DNA from: Lachnospiraceae bacterium UBA938
GTDB taxonomy: Bacteria; Bacillota; Clostridia; Lachnospirales; Lachnospiraceae
Length of the DNA: 19,643 nt
Reading direction: 5' to 3'
NCBI GenBank assembly: GCA_002293475.1
Contig: DBDG01000032.1
Span: 1-19,643 of the forward strand
The notes under the pieces were generated by a model that worked only from the letters and a program-made list of their open reading frames with translations, searched no databases and was not told the DNA's origin. The first letter of the stretch is position 1. Every line of letters starts with the position of its first letter. Of the stretch, positions 1 to 7,674 are shown piece by piece. The translations under genes and the position numbers were made by a program.

Positions 1-1091
1 GCGGTGGTGCGGCCGGCGGATCAGGCAATACATTCGGCGGAGGAATGGGCAATTCTGGAGCTTCTGCCAAGGCCAATAAAGATGCTGAGAGACTGACGGT
101 ATACAATCTGCTGGATGAACTGGTACAGGAAAACGGAGCGGCATATAAAGAAGCCCTTAAACAATATGAGGAAGCTGTCGCGGCTGCCGCTGCCGGCTTG
201 GATCTGGCCAATAGTGAACTCTTAGATCTTGAGGCCCAGTTAGAACAAGCCAGAACGGAATATCAGCAGGCAGCGCTGACAAATCAGGCGGATTTTGATA
301 TCACGATAGCAGAAAATCAAAATGCTCAGCAAATATATGATACTAGCGCACAGAAACTGGAAGAAACTTATGCCGCCCTTGCGGAGGCCAAGGATGAGGC
401 GGAGGAAAACCTAGCTATTTTTGAACAGACAATTGCTGATGGTTACTTTTATACTAAAACTGCCGGAAATATTGTAATGGTTGGGGTGCGGAAGGGCAGC
501 TATCTGTCTGGTGAAAGTCTGCTGTTGGCCTATAGTAATCCGGAAACAGTAACTGTTACGGCCGATGTCAGTCAGGAAGATATAGCGGAGATCTCAGTGG
601 ACGACAGAGCCTATGTGACGGTGGAAGGTTACGGTAGTTATGAAGGTTATGTGCGCTCTATTAATCCGGTATCGCAGAGCCAAAGCAATTCTTCGGTAAC
701 TTATCAGGTGACGGTTGATCTGGAAGGAGATTTTACCGGACTGGAATCTAATCTGACAGCTTATGTGTACTTTGGGATGACAACGGAGCAATGGCAGGGC
801 ATGCAGCAGATGCAAAGCTTTTCAGAAGGCCAGCAGTCAAGTGAAGCGGCTTCTGAAGGCGCGCAGACCGATGAAGATGCAATGAATCAGCCACAGATGC
901 CAAGCGGGGATAATGCCGACTGGCCACAGATGCCAAGCGGAGATAATGCCGACTGGCCACAGATGCCAAGCGGAGATAATGCCGACTGGCCGCAGATGCC
1001 AAGCGGGGATAGTGCCGACTGGCCGCAGATGCCAAGCGGGGATAGTGCCGGGCAGCCGCAGATGCCAAGCGGAGATGAGGATATAGGATGA
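1..1091 (+). CDS. Efflux periplasmic-adaptor-like protein (HlyD/MacA family), adaptor 1, 5' end missing
   Basis: Membrane-fusion (adaptor) subunit of an ABC exporter, expected to be anchored in the membrane and to project outward into the cell wall. The reading frame is open from base 3 with no start before the Met codon at 45, so the gene begins upstream of the window. Visible order: a Gly-rich stretch (about 3-62), a long Ala/Glu/Gln-rich coiled-coil hairpin (about 87-446), then a second lipoyl half and beta-barrel (about 447-770). The closing membrane-proximal domain seen in the next two adaptors is absent; the chain instead turns into a Ser/Glu/Gln-rich linker and six PQMPSGD repeats (from 891), ending in an acidic tail. 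The stop overlaps the next start by four bases (ATGA), indicating translational coupling. Family assignment is firm; substrate is unknown. Confidence 0.8.
   Translation, partial: GGAAGGSGNTFGGGMGNSGASAKANKDAERLTVYNLLDELVQENGAAYKEALKQYEEAVAAAAAGLDLANSELLDLEAQLEQARTEYQQAALTNQADFDITIAENQNAQQIYDTSAQKLEETYAALAEAKDEAEENLAIFEQTIADGYFYTKTAGNIVMVGVRKGSYLSGESLLLAYSNPETVTVTADVSQEDIAEISVDDRAYVTVEGYGSYEGYVRSINPVSQSQSNSSVTYQVTVDLEGDFTGLESNLTAYVYFGMTTEQWQGMQQMQSFSEGQQSSEAASEGAQTDEDAMNQPQMPSGDNADWPQMPSGDNADWPQMPSGDNADWPQMPSGDSADWPQMPSGDSAGQPQMPSGDEDIG
891..1078 (+). repeat. 33-bp tandem repeat coding for PQMPSGD(N/S)ADW
   Basis: Units begin at 891, 924, 957, 990, 1023 and 1056. Five are full 33-base units and the last is truncated. 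The units at 924 and 957 are identical and the others differ by a few bases, which suggests recent duplication. Each unit adds 11 residues (PQMPSGDNADW or a variant) in frame to the C-terminus of adaptor 1, so copy-number changes would not break the frame. Confidence 0.95.
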
Positions 1092-2935
1092 TAAGAAAAG
1101 ATAAGAAACTGAGACGAAACCTGATTATCGCCGGCATCTTGGTACTGATGCTGATTATGGCCGCCGGTTACACGGTGTTTTTAGAGCCGATGTTAAATCA
1201 AGAGACTTATGTTTATAAAGAAGAAACTGTCAAGCGTGGCAATCTAGTGCTGGGCATCATGGAACGCGGCAATCTGGCGATGGGAGAAAGTGCGGTCCGG
1301 TATGATTTAAATCTTAATGTGTCGGACGAAGAAGAGGAAGATAGCAGCGAAGATGAGGAAGAAAATCCCCGCTACCTTAAGGTGGCGGAAGTCTTGGCCG
1401 TGGAAGGGCAACGAATCAAGCAGGGAGATGCCCTGTTCCTTCTGACTGATGAAAGTGTGGAAGGCGTCAGAAGAAAGCTAAGCGCCGCTTTGGCGGAAGC
1501 AGAGATTGCCTTGTCGGAAGCCATGACTGATTATCAGACAGCGCTGATCAGTGCCCAACAGACCTTTGATGCCAATACCGTGACCGGCAGCCGGGCAGCG
1601 GCAGAATATGAGGCGGCATTGAGCAGAAACAGTGCCAGTGTGACCTCGCTTGAGGCTGAGATCAAAGTGTTGGAACAGGAGATCACCTATGCTCAGATGA
1701 TGCTGGAAGACGAAGATCTGCTGGATTCCTATGAAGAAGCCAAGACCGCTTATACCCAGGCTAAGAATAAATATGAGGAAACCGATTTCCATAATGCTAC
1801 GGCTTATGTCAGCAACCTAGCGGCCTATGAGACAGCCAGCGCGAGTCTTGAGCAACTGGAGGAACAGTTTCAGGGTTATCGGGATGTCATCGCGGACAAC
1901 CAGGAAGAAATCATTATGAAGCAATCGGAAATCGCCACCGCAAACAATCAGAAAGTAGTCGGTGATGCCGAGGCTGCCGCTGACTATAAGAATGCCAGCC
2001 TAACCGGTGAGCTGGCCGATGAAATCTATGAATATTCCACAGCAGGACTGTCTGACACCGTGGAAGGGGCGCAAAATGATGTAGATGAACTGCGGGAAAA
2101 ATATGATGCATTTGAAGCCTTTGTCGGTACGGACAATGTGATTTATGCGGAAGCAGACGGACTGGTTCTGGATATCGCCTATAGCGCAGAGGATCAGCTG
2201 ATTAATACGGGTGCCATGCTGACCTACACCCAAGCCGATGATTATACCGTAACCATCCACATATCGGAGGAAGATATTGTGGCAGTGAAGGTCGGCAGCA
2301 GTGTAGAACTGGCCTTTACAGCCGAACCGGATACCGTTTACCAAGGTACGGTTGCCAGTATTACGGCGGCAGCATCATCAGAATATGCTACCATCAGTTA
2401 CCCGGTCACCATCCATGTGGATGGGGATACCTCTAGGCTTTATGGAGGGATGACTGCTGATGTAACCTTTGTAACCGATTCTGTCGAGAATGTCCTTTAT
2501 ATTTCTCGGAAAGCCGTTTTTGCAGAAAAAGATAGTAGCTATGTTTACCGCAAGGATAATAACGGAAACAGAGAAAAGGTAGCAGTTGAAACCGGTTTTT
2601 CCGATGGCATCAGTATCGAGATCATCTCAGGACTGGCAGAAGGCGATATTGTTTATATAGAAAGTGTGCTTAATGTTACAGAAGGAACAGACGGCACCGC
2701 AACAGGCACTTTTTCTGAGGATAATGCCTCGGAAGAGAATAATGCTTCAGATAATAATGCTTCAGATGATAATGCTGCGGAGGGGAACGGTTCGGGAGGA
2801 GATTTTCCGGAAGGAGGCTTTTCCGAAGGAGGTTTTCCGGAAGGAAGCTTTCCGGAAGGAGGCTTTCCCGGCGGCGGCTTTCCGGAAGGCGGTTTCCAAG
2901 GCGGTGGCTTTCCCGGCGGTTTTAGTGATGGTTGA
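1088..2935 (+). CDS. Efflux adaptor (HlyD/MacA family), adaptor 2, with acidic insert and FPEGG-repeat tail
   Basis: Second adaptor of the MacAB-like exporter, 615 residues. An uncleaved N-terminal membrane anchor (about residues 11-31) follows a basic start. Next comes the first barrel/lipoyl half, interrupted by a very acidic insert (about 79-93). A long coiled coil covers about 125-340, followed by the second lipoyl half, the beta-barrel and a membrane-proximal domain containing VLYISRKAV and a GLAEGD turn (to about 533). The last 82 residues are low complexity: an Asn/Asp/Ser/Glu-rich segment, then (F)PEGG-type repeats from about 571. It starts at an ATG inside the ATGA overlap with adaptor 1. 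This is an adaptor rather than an RND pump because no multi-spanning domain is present. The tail is unusually long for the family and is probably exposed in the cell wall (inference). Confidence 0.85.
   Translation: MIRKDKKLRRNLIIAGILVLMLIMAAGYTVFLEPMLNQETYVYKEETVKRGNLVLGIMERGNLAMGESAVRYDLNLNVSDEEEEDSSEDEEENPRYLKVAEVLAVEGQRIKQGDALFLLTDESVEGVRRKLSAALAEAEIALSEAMTDYQTALISAQQTFDANTVTGSRAAAEYEAALSRNSASVTSLEAEIKVLEQEITYAQMMLEDEDLLDSYEEAKTAYTQAKNKYEETDFHNATAYVSNLAAYETASASLEQLEEQFQGYRDVIADNQEEIIMKQSEIATANNQKVVGDAEAAADYKNASLTGELADEIYEYSTAGLSDTVEGAQNDVDELREKYDAFEAFVGTDNVIYAEADGLVLDIAYSAEDQLINTGAMLTYTQADDYTVTIHISEEDIVAVKVGSSVELAFTAEPDTVYQGTVASITAAASSEYATISYPVTIHVDGDTSRLYGGMTADVTFVTDSVENVLYISRKAVFAEKDSSYVYRKDNNGNREKVAVETGFSDGISIEIISGLAEGDIVYIESVLNVTEGTDGTATGTFSEDNASEENNASDNNASDDNAAEGNGSGGDFPEGGFSEGGFPEGSFPEGGFPGGGFPEGGFQGGGFPGGFSDG
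2798..2917 (+). repeat. 15-bp tandem repeat coding for Gly/Phe/Pro/Glu-rich tail
   Basis: Eight diverged 15-base units in phase with the reading frame (starts 2798, 2813, 2828, 2843, 2858, 2873, 2888, 2903). Each codes for a variant of the pentapeptide G-G-F-P-E at the C-terminus of adaptor 2. A shorter Asn/Asp/Ala/Ser repeat lies just upstream, at about 2721-2780. Confidence 0.85.
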
Positions 2936-3012
2936 TATTATAGCTTATATTTTATCAGGACTATAAAAAGATTTATTGTCTGTTTATAATATTTACTATA
3001 TTTATCGGACAT

Positions 3013-3019
3013 GGGGGTA
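3013..3019 (+). promoter_or_regulatory. Ribosome binding site deciding the adaptor 3 start
   Basis: A purine-rich GGGGGTAAGG stretch lies directly before the ATG at 3023. The alternative in-frame ATG at 3011 has only AT-rich sequence upstream and no Shine-Dalgarno match. This favours the later start, which puts the MKKAAV signal anchor at the N-terminus. Confidence 0.55.
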
Positions 3020-3022
3020 AGG

Positions 3023-4645
3023 ATGAAAAAGGCAGCAGTCATAATAACAGCGGCAATACTGGTCATAGTGGTAGCAGTCGTATTCTTATTAAATAATAAC
3101 GAAGAAATAACCTACCAAGAGACAACCGTTATATCAGGTCGGCTGTCAGTAGGTGTCACAGAAAGCGGAAGCCTTGCAGTAGGAACCACAGTACAAAGCT
3201 TTGATTTGGACATCAGTGAGTACAGCGGCGAAAGTACTTATACCTGGGGCATGGGCGGCGGCATGGGCGGCATGAATTTTGCCATGCCGGGTACAGAAGC
3301 CGGTAACAGCGGCAATGACTCGGCCAGCAGCGACCGCCAGTTGCTGGTGGAAGAAGTGTATGTGAAGGACGGTCAGGAGATTGGACAAGGAGAGCCTTTA
3401 TTAAAATTGACCGATGAAAGTGTTAACAGTATCCGGACCCAGCTAAGCGAGGACGTGGCGGCGGCTCAGAATGTTTATGATCAGATGCAGACCGGCGGAA
3501 AACAGTCCCGCCAGGAAGCAGAAGGCGAACTTGAGCTGAATGTGCTGTATGGTACCTATGCCCAGTCTGAATACAGCCAGTCCGTCACTGTCGCACAGAA
3601 CGATGTGACGCTCAAGGAAGACACACTGACAGCGGCACAGGAAGCTTTGGCAGAAGCGCAGGCTGATCTGGCCGAAAAACAGACACGGCTCACCGCCGAA
3701 CGGCAAGTGCTCGCCAACGCAGTCTATGCCGTTGGAGCAACCGACCGGGAAACCGATCCATACTGGTGGATCATCGCTGTCCAGACCCAGACCGATGCGG
3801 AAGCAATGGTTACCGAACTGACCGAGGAGATAGAAGCGCTGTCAGAACAGATCATCACAGACGAAAAGTCGGTACTTCAAGCGGAAACAGAGTTAGAGCT
3901 GGCCAAAAAGCAATGGGAAACCGCGATGGTTCAAGCAGATACCCAGTTGAAGAAAAGAAACTATCAGGCAGAAAACAGTCAGGAAATCTATGATGTAGCT
4001 ATTGCCCAAAGCAATTTTGACGAAGAAAAAGCTCTGGCTGACCTGAGTGAAGCTGAGGAAAAACTGGCAGATTTTGACGCAGTCATTGTCGAAGGCATTA
4101 TTTATTCCACTTATCGCGGTCTTATTATGGAAACTATCGTAGCCGTGAATGACGTACTGAATCAGGACACGGAATTGATCGAATTGAATGACTATGATGC
4201 CGTTACCATTACTCTGTCAATAGAAGAAGAGGATATGGCAGCAGCAGGACTTGGCGGACAGGCCAATATAACGATTGCCGCTTTCCCCGATCAGATCTTC
4301 CAAGGCACGGTTACGGAAATCGGCGATGCCATAATAGACAGTAATACCAACAAAACCCTTACCGATGTAACCGTTACATTAGCGGGAACGGCCGATATCC
4401 TTTATCAGGACATGACCGCAGAAGTGACTTTTATTACCGAGGAAAGTGCCGAAGTGCTTTATATACCCAACAAAGCGATCGTCCAGGAAGGGGAAAAGAG
4501 CTATGTTAAGGTGCGCGAAGAAAGCGGCAAGATCGTTACGAAAGAAGTAGCTGTCGGTTTTACCGACGGAATCAATACGGAAATTATCCAAGGGCTTTCT
4601 GAAGGCGAAACGGTAGTATGGGAAAGGCAGGTAACAGGTAGATGA
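3023..4645 (+). CDS. Efflux adaptor (HlyD/MacA family), adaptor 3, with Gly/Met-rich insert
   Basis: Third adaptor of the exporter, 540 residues from the chosen ATG (544 if the ATG at 3011 is used). An N-terminal anchor (about 3-23) is followed by the first barrel/lipoyl half. This half carries a Gly/Met-rich insert (about 76-90) at the position where adaptor 2 has its acidic insert. A long coiled coil (about 135-355) leads to the second lipoyl half, the beta-barrel and a complete membrane-proximal domain (VLYIPNKAI, then GLSEGE), ending without a repeat tail. An 87-base AT-rich gap precedes it, so it may have an internal promoter: TATAAT occurs at 2985-2990, but its -35 region is poor. The 3' end overlaps the permease start by four bases (ATGA). 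It is the most conventional MacA/YknX-like of the three. Confidence 0.87.
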   Translation: MKKAAVIITAAILVIVVAVVFLLNNNEEITYQETTVISGRLSVGVTESGSLAVGTTVQSFDLDISEYSGESTYTWGMGGGMGGMNFAMPGTEAGNSGNDSASSDRQLLVEEVYVKDGQEIGQGEPLLKLTDESVNSIRTQLSEDVAAAQNVYDQMQTGGKQSRQEAEGELELNVLYGTYAQSEYSQSVTVAQNDVTLKEDTLTAAQEALAEAQADLAEKQTRLTAERQVLANAVYAVGATDRETDPYWWIIAVQTQTDAEAMVTELTEEIEALSEQIITDEKSVLQAETELELAKKQWETAMVQADTQLKKRNYQAENSQEIYDVAIAQSNFDEEKALADLSEAEEKLADFDAVIVEGIIYSTYRGLIMETIVAVNDVLNQDTELIELNDYDAVTITLSIEEEDMAAAGLGGQANITIAAFPDQIFQGTVTEIGDAIIDSNTNKTLTDVTVTLAGTADILYQDMTAEVTFITEESAEVLYIPNKAIVQEGEKSYVKVREESGKIVTKEVAVGFTDGINTEIIQGLSEGETVVWERQVTGR

Positions 4646-5994
4646 GATGGTCAGAAATATTCAGATTGGTTATCCTGAATCTTTTTCAGAATAAATTCAA
4701 AGTCTTTCTCACATCCACTGGTATCGTAGTCGGCACTGCGACGATTATGCTAGTCATAGCCATCGGTACCGGCGGGCGGATGGAAGTGGCAGAGCAGTTT
4801 AAAAACCTGAACGCAGGTGCCATTGATATCTATTATGAATATAATGACAGCGGCGGCCGGTTTGGCGGCGGCTTCCCAGGAATGGGCGGTGGCATGCCCA
4901 GCGGCGGCAACTTTGGCGGCGGCAATTTTGGCGGAAATGCTAATTTTGGCGGTGATTCTGGTGGCGATGGACCGGATATGGGGATGTTCGTTGGCTTTGG
5001 AAATCGGACCAATACGGAAAACATCATCCTCTCCACTTCCGATATTGCGGAATTGGAAGAATATGTGCCAGGGATTGCCAACAGCACGATTTCTTATACG
5101 GTCAAAGCCGATACCGAAGGCGGTAACTTGGAAGAAAGCGTCAGCTATACCGTCGCTGGCGTGAAGGAAAATTACGACGTAATCAGCAACCTGGAACTGG
5201 CAATCGGCGATTTCCTGACAGAGGAAAATGATGAATACAAAGAAAAGACCTGTGTGCTGGGCTATGGCGTGGCTAGGGAAATGTTTGACAGCATGCTGGA
5301 TGCCTATAACGCACCGGTCTATATTGATAACCGCGTCTATGTAGTAGCCGGCGTGCTGTCAGAAATGGGGACCGTATCGTCGGGAATCAGCCCGGATGAA
5401 ACCATCTTTATCCCCTATGCCACCGGCATCAAATACTTGACCGGTAAAGATGTCAGTCCTACGATTACCGTAGTGGCCGAAGAGATCGGCCGGGTAGCCG
5501 ACATGATGACGGACATTACCGCTGTCCTAGCTGATAACTATGGAAGCAATGCCGTATTTACTATTTCCGATGCCGGGAGCAAGATGGAGGCGGCGGAGCA
5601 GTCAAACCAGACTCTGACCCTGCTGCTGATTGCCATGTCGGTGATTGTTTTTATCGTGGGCGGAATCGGGATTATGAATGTTCTCTTCGTATCCGTCAAG
5701 GAAAGAACCAATGAAATAGGCATCTTAAAAGCCATCGGCTGTGACCGGAAAGATATTTTATGGGAATTCTTGTTGGAAGCCAGCTGTATTAGTCTGGTAG
5801 GGGCGATTCTGGGTGTTCTCGTATCGCTTGGCATCACGCCGATTATTGAAAGTTTTTCGGTCAGGATGGAGCTCTCGCTATGGGGTGGTATGTTGTCCTT
5901 GGTGTTTGGCGTGCTGACCGGCAGTCTGTTCGGTTTCTATCCGGCCTACAAGGCTTCGCGCCTGATACCGGTAGAAGCGTTGAACCGAGAATAA
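4642..5994 (+). CDS. MacB/FtsX-type ABC transporter permease
   Basis: Permease of the exporter, 450 residues, MacB/YknZ type. One transmembrane helix lies near the N-terminus (about 22-44), followed by a large extracytoplasmic domain (about 45-320) and three C-terminal helices (about 325-350, 379-400 and 411-436). The conserved cytoplasmic motif ERTNEIGILKAIG (about 354-366) is the coupling segment of the FtsX/MacB family. In this family the permease works as a dimer and uses ATP hydrolysis in the cytoplasm to drive motion of the outer domain and its adaptor. It has a Gly-rich, roughly repetitive insert (residues 71-110) at the start of the outer domain, similar in composition to the Gly-rich parts of adaptors 1 and 3. 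The start lies in the ATGA overlap with adaptor 3. The role is well supported; the substrate is unknown. Confidence 0.93.
   Translation: MRWSEIFRLVILNLFQNKFKVFLTSTGIVVGTATIMLVIAIGTGGRMEVAEQFKNLNAGAIDIYYEYNDSGGRFGGGFPGMGGGMPSGGNFGGGNFGGNANFGGDSGGDGPDMGMFVGFGNRTNTENIILSTSDIAELEEYVPGIANSTISYTVKADTEGGNLEESVSYTVAGVKENYDVISNLELAIGDFLTEENDEYKEKTCVLGYGVAREMFDSMLDAYNAPVYIDNRVYVVAGVLSEMGTVSSGISPDETIFIPYATGIKYLTGKDVSPTITVVAEEIGRVADMMTDITAVLADNYGSNAVFTISDAGSKMEAAEQSNQTLTLLLIAMSVIVFIVGGIGIMNVLFVSVKERTNEIGILKAIGCDRKDILWEFLLEASCISLVGAILGVLVSLGITPIIESFSVRMELSLWGGMLSLVFGVLTGSLFGFYPAYKASRLIPVEALNRE
4852..4971 (+). repeat. Gly-rich low-complexity segment in the permease gene
   Basis: This stretch codes for about 40 residues dominated by Gly with Phe, Met and Asn. 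Imperfect 15-base units (GGCGGCAA(C/T)TTTGGC) are recognisable around 4901-4930. It sits just after the first membrane helix and is therefore predicted to face outward. Confidence 0.75.
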
Positions 5995-6061
5995 ATATAA
6001 GATAAAGTAACCTAGGCAGAGTGATAGTTTAAGCAGAAGCCATTATGATACGGAGGCAGGG

Positions 6062-6889
6062 ATGAATCGAAAGCAGTTGAAACAAAATCAGATAAAACAA
6101 AATCAGATAAAACAAAATCAGATAAAACAAAATCAGATAAAACAAATTCCGGCAGAGCGAAACCAATCAAAGCAGAACCAATCAGAGCAGAACCAGTCAG
6201 AGCAGAATCAGTCAGAGCAGAATCTGATAATCAACATGAGCGGAATTAACAAAGGCTATCTGTTGGGAACAGAAAAGATCGCGGTGCTTCATGATGTGGA
6301 TTTTCAGGTTGCTAAGGGGGAGTTTGTTGCCATCTTGGGGCCGTCCGGCTCAGGAAAGACGACATTGATGAACCTGTTAGGCTGTATGGACATCGCTGAC
6401 TCCGGCGAGTATTTTCTCGAGGATCAAGCCATTCATCAGATGCCTGAAGAAGAGATGGGCAATATCCGCAACAGCAAAATCGGCTTTATTTTCCAGAATT
6501 ATCAGCTGATACCGACCTACGATATACTACAGAATATCATCATGCCGCTGATGGTGCGCGGAATGACCACCAAGGATGCGGAAGAACGCTGTATGCCGGT
6601 CATCCGGATGCTGGGCATCGACAACCGCTTGCGGCATCGTCCTGCCGAACTGTCCGGTGGCCAGAAGCAGCGGGTTTCTATTGCCAGAGCCTTGGTCGGA
6701 GAGCCGGCCTTGCTGCTGGCGGATGAACCTACCGGTGCCTTGGACAGCAGCAGTGGGAGCGATGTATTGAAATTATTCGGGCAGTTAAACGAAATGGGGA
6801 ATACGATCGTGATGATTACCCACGATATGAACGTGGCAAAAGTAGCGCGCCGGATCGTCCATATCGTGGATGGGTACTTGAAAGTCTAA
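6062..6889 (+). CDS. MacB-type ABC transporter ATP-binding protein with Asn/Gln/Lys-rich N-terminal extension
   Basis: ATPase partner of the preceding permease, 275 residues, cytoplasmic. All ABC motifs are intact: Walker A GPSGSGKTT (93-101), Q-loop Gln145, signature LSGGQ (197-201), Walker B LLLADEP (217-223), D-loop ALD (226-228) and switch His254. It matches the LolD/MacB/YknY branch that pairs with FtsX-fold permeases. The first 54 residues are an unusual repeat, KQNQI followed by SEQNQ units, placed before the normal first beta-strand. A strong GGAGG (6052-6056) five bases before this ATG indicates that the extension is translated. The next Met (residue 59) would cut into the ATPase fold. 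A 67-base gap separates it from the permease and shows no convincing promoter. Without the extension the length is normal. Confidence 0.93.
   Translation: MNRKQLKQNQIKQNQIKQNQIKQNQIKQIPAERNQSKQNQSEQNQSEQNQSEQNLIINMSGINKGYLLGTEKIAVLHDVDFQVAKGEFVAILGPSGSGKTTLMNLLGCMDIADSGEYFLEDQAIHQMPEEEMGNIRNSKIGFIFQNYQLIPTYDILQNIIMPLMVRGMTTKDAEERCMPVIRMLGIDNRLRHRPAELSGGQKQRVSIARALVGEPALLLADEPTGALDSSSGSDVLKLFGQLNEMGNTIVMITHDMNVAKVARRIVHIVDGYLKV
6080..6220 (+). repeat. 15-bp tandem repeats coding for KQNQI and SEQNQ units
   Basis: Four perfect 15-base copies (AAACAAAATCAGATA) occupy 6080-6139. A spacer follows, then four related units at 6161-6220 (AACCAATCAAAGCAG and close variants). Both arrays are in phase with the ATPase reading frame and form its N-terminal extension. 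Confidence 0.95.
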
Positions 6890-6890
6890 G

Positions 6891-6907
6891 GACAGTCACG
6901 CACTGTC
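6891..6907. terminator. Weak hairpin between convergent operons
   Basis: GACAGT-CACGC-ACTGTC forms a six-base stem two bases after the ATPase stop and about 45 bases beyond the response-regulator stop on the other strand. There is no real T-tract on either side, so bidirectional termination is only a suggestion. The rest of the 62-base gap shows nothing else clear. Confidence 0.3.
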
Positions 6908-6951
6908 TTATCCTCCGCCTTGCATAATGAAAACCCATCCATAATAACACA

Positions 6952-7581
6952 TTACCGCTTTCCAGTCAGATAGTACACCGCCAGTTGCGTACGATGGGAA
7001 CAATTGCATTTGTCCAGTATAGTACTGATATGATTTTTAATCGTTCCTTCACTGATAAAAAGCTTTTCCGCGATTTCCTTGTTAGTCATGCCGCCGGCTA
7101 TCTCCTTGATAATATCCAGTTCCCGTGCCGTAAGAAGCGATGTGTCAAAAGCACCATGCGTATGAAGGGCCTGGTCGGTAAACCGGGTAAAAACTTTTTC
7201 GTCTAAAACATTGACACCCTGATGTATGGATTTAATCATCTGTTTTAAGGTTTCCGGTGCATGATTTTTAATCAAATAGCCTTTCGCACCGTTCTTCAAG
7301 GCCTTATTTACTAGGTCATAATCGTCAAAGGTGGTGAGAATCAGTACTTTGCCCAGATTCTGCCGGACGATTTCTCCCGTTGCCTCAATTCCGTCCATAA
7401 CCGGCATCTGGATGTCCATCAAAATCACATCGGCCGATTGGCTCGCCGCCAGTTCTAAGGCCTCTTTTCCGTTGGAGGCACAGCCGGTCACTTCAAATTC
7501 ATCGTCTACATCGAAGATGATCCTCATGCCATCCCGCACGAAATCACTGTCGTCAGCAATAATGACTCTTATTTTCTCCAT
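6952..7581 (-). CDS. NarL/LuxR-family two-component response regulator
   Basis: DNA-binding response regulator, 209 residues. The receiver domain (about 1-120) has the acidic pair Asp10/Asp11, the phospho-acceptor Asp56 in LMDIQMP, Thr83/84 and Lys105. The C-terminal LuxR-type helix-turn-helix (about 147-206) contains LTARELDIIKEIAGG and the recognition segment TNKEIAEKLFISEGTIKNH. It is the last gene of the minus-strand operon and is expected to be phosphorylated by the kinase encoded just upstream. An in-frame stop lies shortly upstream of the ATG, which fixes the start. The purine-rich GGAAGGAGA is about 15 bases away, a longer spacing than usual. Its likely targets are the operon's own promoter region (inference from LnrK- and LiaR-type systems). 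Confidence 0.93.
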   Translation of the reverse strand: MEKIRVIIADDSDFVRDGMRIIFDVDDEFEVTGCASNGKEALELAASQSADVILMDIQMPVMDGIEATGEIVRQNLGKVLILTTFDDYDLVNKALKNGAKGYLIKNHAPETLKQMIKSIHQGVNVLDEKVFTRFTDQALHTHGAFDTSLLTARELDIIKEIAGGMTNKEIAEKLFISEGTIKNHISTILDKCNCSHRTQLAVYYLTGKR

Positions 7582-7674
7582 CTTATCGTTTACAGTCTCC
7601 TTCCTCGCTATTCATAATTGATGTATGTAGCTGCTTAATAGGTCAATGACCCTCGGGATCATCATGGCTTGCAT
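7582..7674 (-). other. Intergenic gap between kinase and regulator, with small overlapping palindromes
   Basis: This is the only sizeable gap in the minus-strand operon. It holds GGTCA-A-TGACC (7641-7651) and an overlapping imperfect stem, TGACCC...GGATCA (7647-7661). These could be an mRNA hairpin modulating expression of the regulator relative to the kinase, or an operator. No clear promoter was seen. Confidence 0.3.

Noticed and set aside
891..1078. Regular 33-bp repeats as a CRISPR array
   Set aside because: The units are directly contiguous without unique spacers and code in frame for a protein tail.
748..1137. Repetitive open frame on the minus strand opposite the PQMPSGD repeats
   Set aside because: It is the antisense reading of the 33-bp array; the plus frame has clear adaptor domains and coupled starts, the minus frame has no ribosome site or known domain.
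2664..2966. Met/Lys/Arg-rich open frame overlapping the adaptor 2 tail
   Set aside because: It is a frame-shifted reading of the FPEGG and Asn-rich repeats with no ribosome site.
2985..2990. TATAAT as a promoter for adaptor 3
   Set aside because: The region is AT-rich and there is no acceptable -35 at 16-18 bases; kept only as a remark in the gene entry.
4833..5087. Pro-rich open frame on the minus strand inside the permease gene
   Set aside because: It is the complement of the Gly-rich segment and has no independent support.
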